A stretch of 6,591 nucleotides of DNA from an uncultured Candidatus Saccharibacteria bacterium (GTDB lineage Bacteria; Patescibacteria; Saccharimonadia; Saccharimonadales; JACDBH01): the NCBI GenBank assembly GCA_946479835.1, contig CAMLHD010000032.1:1-6591 (forward strand), read 5' to 3'. The notes under the pieces were generated by a model. It was given only the letters and a program-made list of their open reading frames with translations. It ran no database searches and was not told the DNA's origin. The position numbers and the translations under genes are program-made. Shown one piece after another: positions 1-5,809 of this stretch (positions are counted from its first letter, which is position 1; each line of letters begins with the position of its first letter).

Positions 1-921
1 TGCGGCCTGCAGGCCCGCCTTCATGGCCATCACGGCAGCCATTGCCGCCACTACCGTCTTGCCGGAGCCGACATCACCCTCGATAAGCCGGTTCATCGGC
101 ACCGGTTTTTCCATATCCTGCAGTACCTGCCATGCGGCCGCACGCTGGGCATCGGTCAGCTTGAATGGCAATGCTGCCACAAAATTTCTGGCCAGTTTCT
201 CATCAAATTTGATCTTGGGCGCAGCTTCGGCCGTAATTTCCTGCTTTAAGATCTTGGAAGCCAGCATCAGCTCGAAGATCTCGATATAGCCCAAAGTCCG
301 CCTGGCGCTGTCCAGAGTTTTGGCAGACATCGGAAAATGCAACTCTTTAATGGCTTCGCCGTAGCCCATCAGACCGTGATCTTGTCTCAGCCAGGCCGGC
401 AAAACCTCCGGCAAATCAGCGGCATATTTGATAGCCGAAACCATAGTTTTTCTTATCAATACACTGCTTACGCCTTTGGATTCACGGTAAACGGGGACTA
501 TACGCGCCGTATGTACCGGCATGGTACTGACCAGCTCGACGCCTGGATTCTGGAGCGCGAATTTCTGATGGCTCAGCTCCAGCTTTCCGGTAATAAAATA
601 CTGCTCGCCGGCTTTGAGTCCACTAGCCCGGTAAGGCTGGTTAAACCAGATGATGCGTACCGAGCCGGTAGTATCTGACGCTACAGCCTCGGTTATATGC
701 AGGCCGCGGCGGGCATAGCGGCCTTTAGCCTGCTTGATCTCGGCCTTGATAGTTACAAGCCCGGGCTTGATCTTGACTATCGGCGTAATGACCGAAAAAT
801 CGTTATGGGAGCGCGGATAATAATGCAGCAGATCATGCACGGTCTTTACGCCAAGCCCGGCAAATGCCTTGGCCACGGCCGGTCCAACACCCTTAAGCTC
901 GGTAAGCCTCACCTCTGTCAT
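1..921 (-). CDS. recG: ATP-dependent DNA helicase RecG, N-terminal part (cut by window edge)
   Basis: RecG is a superfamily 2 DNA translocase that remodels stalled replication forks and branched recombination intermediates in the cytoplasm. The 307 visible codons follow the family order. An N-terminal helix-hairpin-helix-like start (ELKGVGPAVAKAF, residues 8-20) leads into LLHYYPRSHNDFS (31-43). The OB-fold wedge domain spans about 55-130. The linker has IVPVYRESKG (141-150) and HFP (195-197). A Q-motif-like LTDAQR lies at 255-260. Walker A is GDVGSGKT (282-289, Lys288). The DEAD-like box and helicase motifs Ia-VI lie beyond the left edge. In E. coli RecG the Walker A lies at a similar distance from the start, so this is the short form without an N-terminal extension. 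The start is fixed by an in-frame TAG four codons upstream (931-933). There is no Shine-Dalgarno. A -10-like hexamer ends 6 nt before the ATG, which suggests a leaderless message. It is divergent from the sigma4/alpha-CTD gene. Confidence 0.95.
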   Translation of the reverse strand, partial: MTEVRLTELKGVGPAVAKAFAGLGVKTVHDLLHYYPRSHNDFSVITPIVKIKPGLVTIKAEIKQAKGRYARRGLHITEAVASDTTGSVRIIWFNQPYRASGLKAGEQYFITGKLELSHQKFALQNPGVELVSTMPVHTARIVPVYRESKGVSSVLIRKTMVSAIKYAADLPEVLPAWLRQDHGLMGYGEAIKELHFPMSAKTLDSARRTLGYIEIFELMLASKILKQEITAEAAPKIKFDEKLARNFVAALPFKLTDAQRAAAWQVLQDMEKPVPMNRLIEGDVGSGKTVVAAMAAVMAMKAGLQAA

Positions 922-927
922 GGACGT

Positions 928-933
928 ATTCTA
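928..933 (-). promoter_or_regulatory. Putative -10 element of recG (leaderless)
   Basis: On the minus strand TAGAAT (5 of 6 matches to TATAAT) is followed by ACGTCC and then the recG ATG. The 6-nt spacing would place the transcription start on or next to the A of the start codon. I see no convincing -35 element 16-18 nt upstream. The hexamer contains the in-frame TAG that bounds the gene. Confidence 0.45.
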
Positions 934-1050
934 TCAGATATGGCGCACTTGAATTACTTGCTGATTTGTACTAAAACAAAAGGATGGGGTGTATTGAGCC
1001 GCAATTGCTCCACCTCTGTTCATTCACAGTCCTACTGCATATTCGAGATG

Positions 1051-1083
1051 GGCGCCTAGCGCATATCATGTGCGCTGAGCGCT
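1051..1083. promoter_or_regulatory. 33-bp imperfect dyad of four GCGC blocks, candidate operator
   Basis: Four GCGC cores are centred at 1053.5, 1060.5, 1073.5 and 1080.5, so the spacings are 7, 13 and 7 bp and all are symmetric about position 1067. The inner arms AGCGCA (1058-1063) and TGCGCT (1071-1076) are perfect inverted copies with a 7-bp spacer. The outer blocks are GGCGCC (1051-1056) and AGCGCT (1078-1083). The dyad covers the place where the -35 of the downstream TAGAAT promoter would lie. It has no T-run after it, so a terminator is unlikely. Inference: a binding site for a dimeric or tandem regulator, possibly the protein encoded 50 bp downstream. An RNA hairpin is the alternative. 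Confidence 0.5.
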
Positions 1084-1091
1084 TATCTCGA

Positions 1092-1097
1092 TAGAAT
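1092..1097 (+). promoter_or_regulatory. Putative -10 element of the sigma4/alpha-CTD gene
   Basis: TAGAAT lies 36 nt before the TTG start, leaving a leader of about 30 nt that carries a ribosome binding site. It is the same hexamer as the one in front of recG on the other strand. The -35 position falls inside the GCGC dyad and does not resemble TTGACA. The promoter may therefore be weak, or depend on a protein bound at the dyad. Confidence 0.4.
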
Positions 1098-1122
1098 CTC
1101 CACATATCCCAACCCTACACCG

Positions 1123-1130
1123 AAAGGTGA
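1123..1130 (+). promoter_or_regulatory. Ribosome binding site deciding the TTG start at 1134
   Basis: AAAGGTGA lies immediately upstream of ACC-TTG. The TGA at 1128-1130 is an in-frame stop, so TTG at 1134 is the furthest upstream start possible. The next in-frame ATG (1200) has no Shine-Dalgarno. The spacing of about 4 nt from the GGTG core is slightly short. Confidence 0.65.
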
Positions 1131-1133
1131 ACC

Positions 1134-1898
1134 TTGAACCCTAACCATACCGGAACCGTAATCCACAGCACGAATGAGGCTGTCAACCATACCGGCTACA
1201 TGAACCTGCTGGCTTTGATTTGCCAAGATCTGATGCTGCCAGGCGACACTCCTGAGAGCCTCGACGTCGGCATCGAAGTCGTTCAGACATTCATCGGCCA
1301 AATGAATCCGAGCCATGCCAGCATGCTTATCATGAGGACCGGCCTTGCTTCCGGCGAACCGACCAACCAGGCTCAGACCGCCCAGGCCCATCACGTATCG
1401 CGCACCACCGTCTCTCAGGTGCTGAGCAAGACGTACTACCGGCTGCGGGAGAGGATTGAGCAGACCCAGGTCATACGTGACCAGGCCGGCCGCATCGACG
1501 ATCCCATCAGTGATCTCGGTTTGGACCAGAGCGCGTTCCGTGCGCTGGTGGACAAGGAGGTCTATTCGATCTCCGGGCTGGTGGCGCTTACCCGCGAAGA
1601 CGTTTCAGAAATGTTCGTCTACACCGGCGTCTGGGCCGTTTCCTTCAGGCAGATCGACCAAGCTCTGGCTGAACGCGGCCTGCGCATCCGGTACGCCCGC
1701 GAGGACAGCAATCTCATCGCGAGCCTGCTGCTTAACACCCGCACCCACAACGCTCTGCGTAAGGCAGACGTACTGACCATCGATCAGTTGTGCGGCATGC
1801 GTCCCAGCCAGCTTTTGGAGATACCGAACATCGGCCAAGGAGCCATCCGGGAGATCCAGGAGAAACTGGCCAAGCGCGGCAGACATCTCAGGCAGTAG
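1134..1898 (+). CDS. Sigma-70 region-4-like HTH fused to two RNA polymerase alpha-CTD-like domains
   Basis: This 254-aa protein is probably a cytoplasmic transcription regulator. Residues about 48-110 resemble sigma-70 region 4, with the pattern MRTGLASGEPTNQAQTA followed by VSRTTVSQVLSKTYYRLRER, matching the family's RxGL..GEP...E.A...VSR..V.QI...LRKLR. Two alpha-CTD (helix-hairpin-helix) repeats follow at about 123-187 and 193-253. The second keeps LNTRTHNALRKADVLTIDQL and PNIGQGAIREIQEKL. Its Arg203 and Asn206 align with the E. coli alpha residues R265 and N268 that contact UP-element DNA. The first repeat is degenerate, with Ser133 and Arg136 at those sites. There is no sigma region 2 and no alpha N-terminal domain, so it cannot be a complete sigma factor or alpha subunit. 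It starts at TTG with a Shine-Dalgarno. It is divergent from recG and has its own terminator. The domain calls come from motif recognition. The regulatory role is inference. Confidence 0.8.
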   Translation: MNPNHTGTVIHSTNEAVNHTGYMNLLALICQDLMLPGDTPESLDVGIEVVQTFIGQMNPSHASMLIMRTGLASGEPTNQAQTAQAHHVSRTTVSQVLSKTYYRLRERIEQTQVIRDQAGRIDDPISDLGLDQSAFRALVDKEVYSISGLVALTREDVSEMFVYTGVWAVSFRQIDQALAERGLRIRYAREDSNLIASLLLNTRTHNALRKADVLTIDQLCGMRPSQLLEIPNIGQGAIREIQEKLAKRGRHLRQ

Positions 1899-1907
1899 GA
1901 CTGATAC

Positions 1908-1959
1908 CCGGGAAGATAAAGATATTACGCATCCAGCGTAATTTTCTGATTCTTCCCGG
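1908..1959 (+). terminator. Nested hairpin with intrinsic terminator
   Basis: An inner 7-bp stem, ATTACGC (1924-1930) and GCGTAAT (1936-1942) around a 5-nt loop, runs into TTTTCT (1942-1947), as in a Rho-independent terminator. It lies 25 nt after the stop of the sigma4/alpha-CTD gene. An outer perfect 9-bp stem, CCGGGAAGA (1908-1916) and TCTTCCCGG (1951-1959), encloses it. The T-tract is short and the inner stem is AT-containing, so efficiency may be moderate. The outer stem is an unusual addition. Confidence 0.6.
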
Positions 1960-2012
1960 CAGTTCCCGAGATTACAAATTTTGCCGTCTCAGGAGCTGTT
2001 ATAGCACTGTGA

Positions 2013-2018
2013 TACATT
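2013..2018 (+). promoter_or_regulatory. Putative -10 element of the HExxH membrane protein gene (leaderless)
   Basis: TACATT is followed by AACCTT and then the ATG at 2025, the same 6-nt spacing as at recG and the histidine kinase. No Shine-Dalgarno precedes the ATG. AGGAG at 1991-1995 is about 30 nt away, too far to serve. No good -35 is visible. Confidence 0.35.
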
Positions 2019-2024
2019 AACCTT

Positions 2025-2759
2025 ATGCTTTATCAGCGGCTCAAGGCCAGTCTGGATAATTATTCCAAAAACAAATCTTGGTTCTGGTACGTGCCATTCT
2101 GGCTGTTCGGGCTGTACTTGTTCGTCAAGCTGCTGAGCTTCGAGCTGGGCGGCCCGACGGCCTTTATCATTGCCGTGCCGCAGTCTTTCAACTTCTTCTT
2201 GCACGAAATGGCGCATATCTTTGTGTCTTTTCTGCCGGCGATCATGGTAGCCGCCGCAGGCTCGGCTTCGGAGCTGCTGCTTGGCGTCGGCCTGATAGTC
2301 GGCGCCTTCCTGACACGCAGCTATTTTGCGGCTTTGTTCTGCGGCTTGTGGTTTATGCTTGCCGCCCACAGCGTAGCTGATTATATGGCCGATGCCCGCG
2401 CCCAGGCCTTGCCGCTAGTCAGCTTCGGCGGCAGCGACCCGACGCACGATTGGCACTTTATATTTTCTGAGCTGGGATTGCTCGAACAAGATACTATGAT
2501 CGCCGCTATAACGCGCAGCCTTGGAACTTTGGTCGGCTTATTCTTCCTGATGTTCAGCGCATGGCTGATCTTCAAGATGACCTTGGCCGGCCAAGCCGAT
2601 AAGGCCGAGATCCGCAAACAGGAAGTACGGCGCGAAATTTCACGTCTGAACCCGGCCGACCGCCCGAATGATCCGAGCATCGGAGAGGGACTGTACCCCA
2701 ATGCCACCAAGGGCATATTGAACCAGGAACAGGATAAGTCTAAGAAAAAGTCCGGCTAA
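2025..2759 (+). CDS. Multi-pass membrane protein with HExxH motif, putative zinc metalloprotease
   Basis: This 244-aa protein has hydrophobic segments at about 20-38, 44-78, 84-116 and 161-187, giving four or five membrane passes. HEMAH (60-64) lies within the second hydrophobic stretch. HExxH inside a membrane segment is typical of site-2-protease-like (M50) enzymes, where the two His residues bind zinc and Glu61 is catalytic. The M50 second motif (NxxPxxxLDG) is not visible. Instead there is an Asp-rich DYMADARAQALPL (119-131) and THDWHFIFSELG (140-151). There His141, Asp142 or His144 could supply a third ligand. The C-terminus (about 188-244) is charged and probably soluble. An in-frame TGA at 2010-2012 makes this ATG the first possible start. 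I do not recognise a named family. Proteolytic activity is inference. The last 20 bp overlap the convergent kinase gene. Confidence 0.75.
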   Translation: MLYQRLKASLDNYSKNKSWFWYVPFWLFGLYLFVKLLSFELGGPTAFIIAVPQSFNFFLHEMAHIFVSFLPAIMVAAAGSASELLLGVGLIVGAFLTRSYFAALFCGLWFMLAAHSVADYMADARAQALPLVSFGGSDPTHDWHFIFSELGLLEQDTMIAAITRSLGTLVGLFFLMFSAWLIFKMTLAGQADKAEIRKQEVRREISRLNPADRPNDPSIGEGLYPNATKGILNQEQDKSKKKSG

Positions 2760-4512
2760 CCAGCGCTTTTTTGGCAGGCCGGGTCCTTGCAGGCAGATTG
2801 ATAGTGAACACAGAACCAAGATCCGGCTTGGAGCTGACGGTAATGGTGCCGCCGTGCATATGCACTATTTTTTTGGCCAGATAAAGCCCTAGGCCGGTGC
2901 CGCCCACGTCGATCGACATCGGATTATCGATGCGCGAGAATTTCTTGAACAGCTTCGGCAGGTCTTTGCGAGCTATACCGATGCCTCCGTCTTTGATGGC
3001 CACCGTGGTGCCTGCCCTGTTCTGATTGAGCGTAATCTCGACCGTTTTGCCGTCGTAGCTGTACTTGCTGGCGTTATCGATGATGTTTTCTATCACCATC
3101 CTTAACCTTTCTTTGTCGCCGTTGGTCTTGAAGATGCGCTTGTCGGCACTAAAGTAAAAGCTCTGGTGCCTTAAGCTCAATGTCTCCCTGAAATCCTTCA
3201 TGACTTCGGCTACCAATGCGGCCACGTCGAATCTTTCTCTCCTTAGCATCATATTGCCGGCGTCTATCTGGGCGATGGCTAGCAGCTCGTTGATGATCTG
3301 GATCTGGCGTTCGTTGCAATCATATGCGTCCTGCAGGATCTTTTGCTGGTCTTTGGTCAGCTTGCCATGATAGCCGTCTAGGAGCATGCCGACATACTGT
3401 TTTACACCGGTGGCCGGCGTGCGAAGCTGGTGCGAAGCCAGGCCGATGAATTCATCCTTGGCTTCGCTCAGCGCCAGCAGCTTGGCGCGCTGCCTTTTAA
3501 GGATTGCTGCTCGCGCCAAAAAGTGCTCCTGATGCTTTAGGTTGTTTTCGCGTTCGGCTACCACCGCCGCCATGGTCATGAACGTTACGGCCGTAATGCC
3601 CATGAATACCTGCAGCAATTTAAGGTTGTCGCTGAGGCTGCCTTCCGCCGATACTTCAAACTCGATTATGGTGATCCAAACCGCGACTATAGAAATGATG
3701 AGCATGGCGCTGGTGCTACCGCGCTGGCCATAGCGCAGCGACAGCCAAAGCAGGAAAGGAAAAATCAGATAAGTAAAAGCGAATGGTCTGGAACCAGCCA
3801 TGAAAGACGCTCTAAAAACAAAGGTGCTGGCAACAACCAGCACCAAGGCGATAGATACGGCCGCGGCCAAGCGGCTTATCGGCAGCGGTTGCTTGTACCT
3901 GCCCCTCCATACAAGCAGCACCGGAGTTACAAGCAGGGCCCCCATCATATCGCCCACCCACCAGGACGTCCACGTTACAAATAATGTATCCCGAGTTACT
4001 ATGCCGCCTACCAGCAAGCTTAAAGTACCGATTGTGGCACTGATTAACGTACTGGCAAAAGCCGCTAACAGAACCAGAGTAATCACATCCCTTACGCGTT
4101 CCAGGGCCGGATCAAAATCGAATCTTCTGAGCAGTTGAGCGCCAACCACCGCCTCCAGCGTGTTACCCAAAGCTATACCGGCAGCTACGAATAATGGCGC
4201 GCCGGTAGTGAAGTTGACGGTAAAGGCCGCTAGCGCAACAGCCGGCCAATAACGATTGCCGTATAAAAAGATCGCTGCCAGCGCGATGCCGGTTGGCGGC
4301 CAGACCACGGCGGCGAAGCCGCTGACCGCATCCAACCTCAGCCCCAGACGGGCCGTAAAGTAATAAATTAAAAAAAGTCCGGCAAACCTAAGCACGAATG
4401 AAATTTGTTGGGGGCCTAGCCAGTACTCCGTATTGTCGGCAGTTTGAGCAGGTGCAGCCCAAGGGGCGCTCAATGAGGACATGTAAGTGGTGAGACGATT
4501 TCTACCACTCAT
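2740..4512 (-). CDS. MASE1-domain sensor histidine kinase
   Basis: This 590-aa membrane sensor kinase should phosphorylate a response regulator, but none is encoded in the window. The N-terminal half is a multi-pass MASE1-type sensor (about 37-320), with FAAVVWPPTGIALAAIFLYG (66-85) and WTSWWVGDMMGALLVTPVLL (181-200), both characteristic. A charged, probably coiled-coil linker (320-350) precedes the HisKA domain, whose phospho-acceptor is His361 in ASHQLRTP. The HATPase domain has the N-box ENIIDNASKY (475-484), a G1 box DGGIGI (508-513), an F-box LFKKFSRID (521-529) and a G2 box GGTGLGLYLAKK (537-548), so it looks catalytically intact. The ligand is not predictable, and no PAS or HAMP domain is evident. 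The start is bounded by an in-frame TAA (4516-4518). A perfect TATAAT ends 6 nt before the ATG, with no Shine-Dalgarno. Confidence 0.93.
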   Translation of the reverse strand: MSGRNRLTTYMSSLSAPWAAPAQTADNTEYWLGPQQISFVLRFAGLFLIYYFTARLGLRLDAVSGFAAVVWPPTGIALAAIFLYGNRYWPAVALAAFTVNFTTGAPLFVAAGIALGNTLEAVVGAQLLRRFDFDPALERVRDVITLVLLAAFASTLISATIGTLSLLVGGIVTRDTLFVTWTSWWVGDMMGALLVTPVLLVWRGRYKQPLPISRLAAAVSIALVLVVASTFVFRASFMAGSRPFAFTYLIFPFLLWLSLRYGQRGSTSAMLIISIVAVWITIIEFEVSAEGSLSDNLKLLQVFMGITAVTFMTMAAVVAERENNLKHQEHFLARAAILKRQRAKLLALSEAKDEFIGLASHQLRTPATGVKQYVGMLLDGYHGKLTKDQQKILQDAYDCNERQIQIINELLAIAQIDAGNMMLRRERFDVAALVAEVMKDFRETLSLRHQSFYFSADKRIFKTNGDKERLRMVIENIIDNASKYSYDGKTVEITLNQNRAGTTVAIKDGGIGIARKDLPKLFKKFSRIDNPMSIDVGGTGLGLYLAKKIVHMHGGTITVSSKPDLGSVFTINLPARTRPAKKALVSRTFS

Positions 4513-4518
4513 GTCTTA

Positions 4519-4524
4519 ATTATA
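4519..4524 (-). promoter_or_regulatory. -10 element of the histidine kinase gene (leaderless)
   Basis: On the minus strand a perfect TATAAT is followed by TAAGAC and then the kinase ATG, so transcription should start at or beside the A of the ATG. No clear -35 is present, since the upstream stretch is A/T-rich. This is the best -10 match in the window and anchors the leaderless reading of the other starts. Confidence 0.6.
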
Positions 4525-4575
4525 GAACAGTTCAGAAATTTTTACCTCTTAATCTAAGATGTTTTTGCACTGGAG

Positions 4576-5106
4576 CTAGTCGTCGCTGCGCGGCGGGCGC
4601 GGACGCCTAACTTCCGGCTCGGGTTCCGGTTCGGGTTCTTCGATCGGCGGTTCCTCGTCTTCATCTTCCTCTTCTTCGTGATCGTTTCCCCGGTTGTCAT
4701 TGCCACGGCCATTGTTGCCGTCGTCGGGCTTCGGAGCTTCGGGCGCCGGCGGTGGCGGAGGCGGCGCCACCGTATTCTCCCGGCCAACTAACTGCCAGTT
4801 CATGTCGTACAACAAATAAAAGCTGTTGTAATCGCTCGGATCGTCGTTGCGGTCCACCCGGAGCGAGTAGTGCTGCTGTCCGTTACGGTGTGTGATAGAT
4901 GCCTTGGTAGCCGCATAGCCCTGATGGTCCATCTGGATCTGTATGAGAACCTCTTCGGGTATCTCGATTCCATCAATTACGCTGAATACACGCCAGCCCC
5001 GCGGGTCAAGGCTGGGATCGTCGGTTGGGGAAGTCTGGGCCGTAGTGGCACTGCCACCGATATTCAATAGCACTATGATCAGCGCTAAAATAATCGGTCT
5101 TACCAT
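4576..5106 (-). CDS. Small exported PepSY-like protein with proline-rich and acidic tail
   Basis: This 176-aa protein has a Sec signal peptide. The MVRP start and the hydrophobic core ILALIIVLLNIG (6-17) precede SATTAQ, with likely cleavage near Ala23. Residues about 46-110 run from IEIPEEVLIQIQMDHQGY through QQHYSLRVDR to SFYLLYDMNWQLVGRE. This resembles the helix plus beta-sheet pattern of PepSY/DUF2874-type domains, an assignment by pattern only. A low-complexity tail follows: PPPPPP (115-120), a Gly/Asn/Arg/Asp-rich patch (128-142), acidic EEEEDEDEE (144-152), Glu-Pro repeats (153-165) and an Arg/Pro end. Such tails often span or bind cell-wall polymers, but that is inference. It lacks LPxTG and a C-terminal membrane anchor, and no lipobox is seen. 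A strong Shine-Dalgarno sets the start. The stop lies 63 bp before the kinase start, so read-through into that gene is possible. Confidence 0.75.
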   Translation of the reverse strand: MVRPIILALIIVLLNIGGSATTAQTSPTDDPSLDPRGWRVFSVIDGIEIPEEVLIQIQMDHQGYAATKASITHRNGQQHYSLRVDRNDDPSDYNSFYLLYDMNWQLVGRENTVAPPPPPPAPEAPKPDDGNNGRGNDNRGNDHEEEEDEDEEPPIEEPEPEPEPEVRRPRPPRSDD

Positions 5107-5112
5107 AACGAT

Positions 5113-5121
5113 CCTCCTCCC
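5113..5121 (-). promoter_or_regulatory. Strong Shine-Dalgarno of the exported PepSY-like gene
   Basis: On the minus strand GGGAGGAGG is followed by ATCGTT and then ATG, giving near-ideal complementarity and 6-nt spacing. It contrasts with the neighbouring genes that have no Shine-Dalgarno. A TACAGT hexamer at 5134-5139 could be the -10, but its -35 is not recognisable. Confidence 0.75.
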
Positions 5122-5193
5122 GTTATGTAACCTACTGTATGCTGCTTAAGTCTTGAAATCCATGAAATATATTACAAAGCAAATGTGTGATTT

Positions 5194-5802
5194 TTATTGT
5201 TCGTGCGATAACGCGTCCAGCGCCGCTTCTATAACCAGGCCTTCTTCATTCCGGCATATCTCATCTATGGTAAATTCCCGAACCTTGTTCCAGGCTTTGT
5301 CGAGCTGATGAATGGTCAAGCCTGCGCCGCAAAAGGCCATGCGGCCAATCTCGGCGTCCTGCGTGGCCTCGGTGTAGTACTGCATGGCCATCTCCCAGTG
5401 AAGCCTGAATTCAGGGTGAGAAGCGTGGCCCTCGTTGGCCGCTTCTTCCAGTCTTGCGTGGGTCTGCTCGGTAGTTCCGCCTAGTATGCCGGCAGGCATG
5501 CCGCTGGTCAAAAGCGTCGATAAAGTCTTATGCCGCAGGCGCGGCGGCATATCAGACACTGTAAAGGCGGCTAGTGCGAGCGCGCCAGACGCGCTGAAAG
5601 CCGTGCGCTTCAGCCGATCTTTAAGCGTATCGCCTTCGCCTAACAATAACTGGGCAGTCGCGCCCACATAGGCGTTGCCACGAAAACCGTCAAAATCATA
5701 CAGAATATCCATAAGCACCCTAGGCGCATCATGCAGCATGGCATCGGCCATATCACCGTTGACATCAAGATGATATCGAACGGGCACCTCTGTTGTATTC
5801 AT
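5194..5802 (-). CDS. Uncharacterised 202-aa protein
   Basis: I do not recognise this protein. It appears largely helical and soluble. It has no signal peptide, no Cys clusters (Cys158 and Cys183 only) and no nucleotide-binding motif. The N-terminal 45 residues are acidic (VRYHLDVNGDMADAML, then DILYDFDGFRG). A weakly hydrophobic Ala-rich stretch, FSASGALALAAFTV (69-82), is probably a buried helix rather than a membrane segment. The central SGMPAGILGGTTEQTHARLEE (100-120) and RLHWEMAMQYYTEATQDAEIG (133-153) are distinctive enough for a database search. It is accepted as a real gene because it is long, fills the gap between two minus-strand genes, has a plausible promoter directly upstream, and its amino acid composition looks normal. 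It starts 45 bp after the methyltransferase stop, so it could also be co-transcribed with that gene. Confidence 0.7.
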   Translation of the reverse strand: MNTTEVPVRYHLDVNGDMADAMLHDAPRVLMDILYDFDGFRGNAYVGATAQLLLGEGDTLKDRLKRTAFSASGALALAAFTVSDMPPRLRHKTLSTLLTSGMPAGILGGTTEQTHARLEEAANEGHASHPEFRLHWEMAMQYYTEATQDAEIGRMAFCGAGLTIHQLDKAWNKVREFTIDEICRNEEGLVIEAALDALSHEQ

Positions 5803-5809
5803 GACTAAA

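Noticed and set aside
337..1059. Plus-strand open frames of 113 and 120 codons in the first kilobase
   Set aside because: They lie opposite the clear RecG coding sequence, have unnatural composition and no ribosome binding site. The second runs through the recG promoter region.
1083..1394. Minus-strand 103-codon frame
   Set aside because: It lies antisense to the start of the sigma4/alpha-CTD gene, whose motifs are clear. It shows no recognisable domain.
1123..1898. All six visible stop codons are TAA or TAG, with no TGA, hinting at UGA recoding as in some CPR groups
   Set aside because: Six genes are too few. The frames contain no in-frame TGA where Gly or Trp is expected, and TGA stops bound the starts at 1128-1130 and 2010-2012. 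The standard code explains everything.
2740..2775. T6 run at 2767-2772 after the HExxH gene as a terminator, and the T5 run on the other strand after the kinase
   Set aside because: The only stems nearby are 3 bp (GCT/AGC), too weak to call an intrinsic terminator in either direction.
4540..4570. Short AT-rich hairpin TCTTA/TAAGA followed by a T-run on the plus strand
   Set aside because: The stem is only 5 bp of weak pairs with a 3-nt loop. The T-run follows it on the plus strand, where no gene ends. On the minus strand it lacks a proper T-tract.
4554..4787. 77-residue basic open frame on the minus strand
   Set aside because: It is an out-of-frame reading of the repetitive Pro/Glu/Asp-coding tail of the exported protein, very rich in Arg, Lys and Thr, with no start signal.
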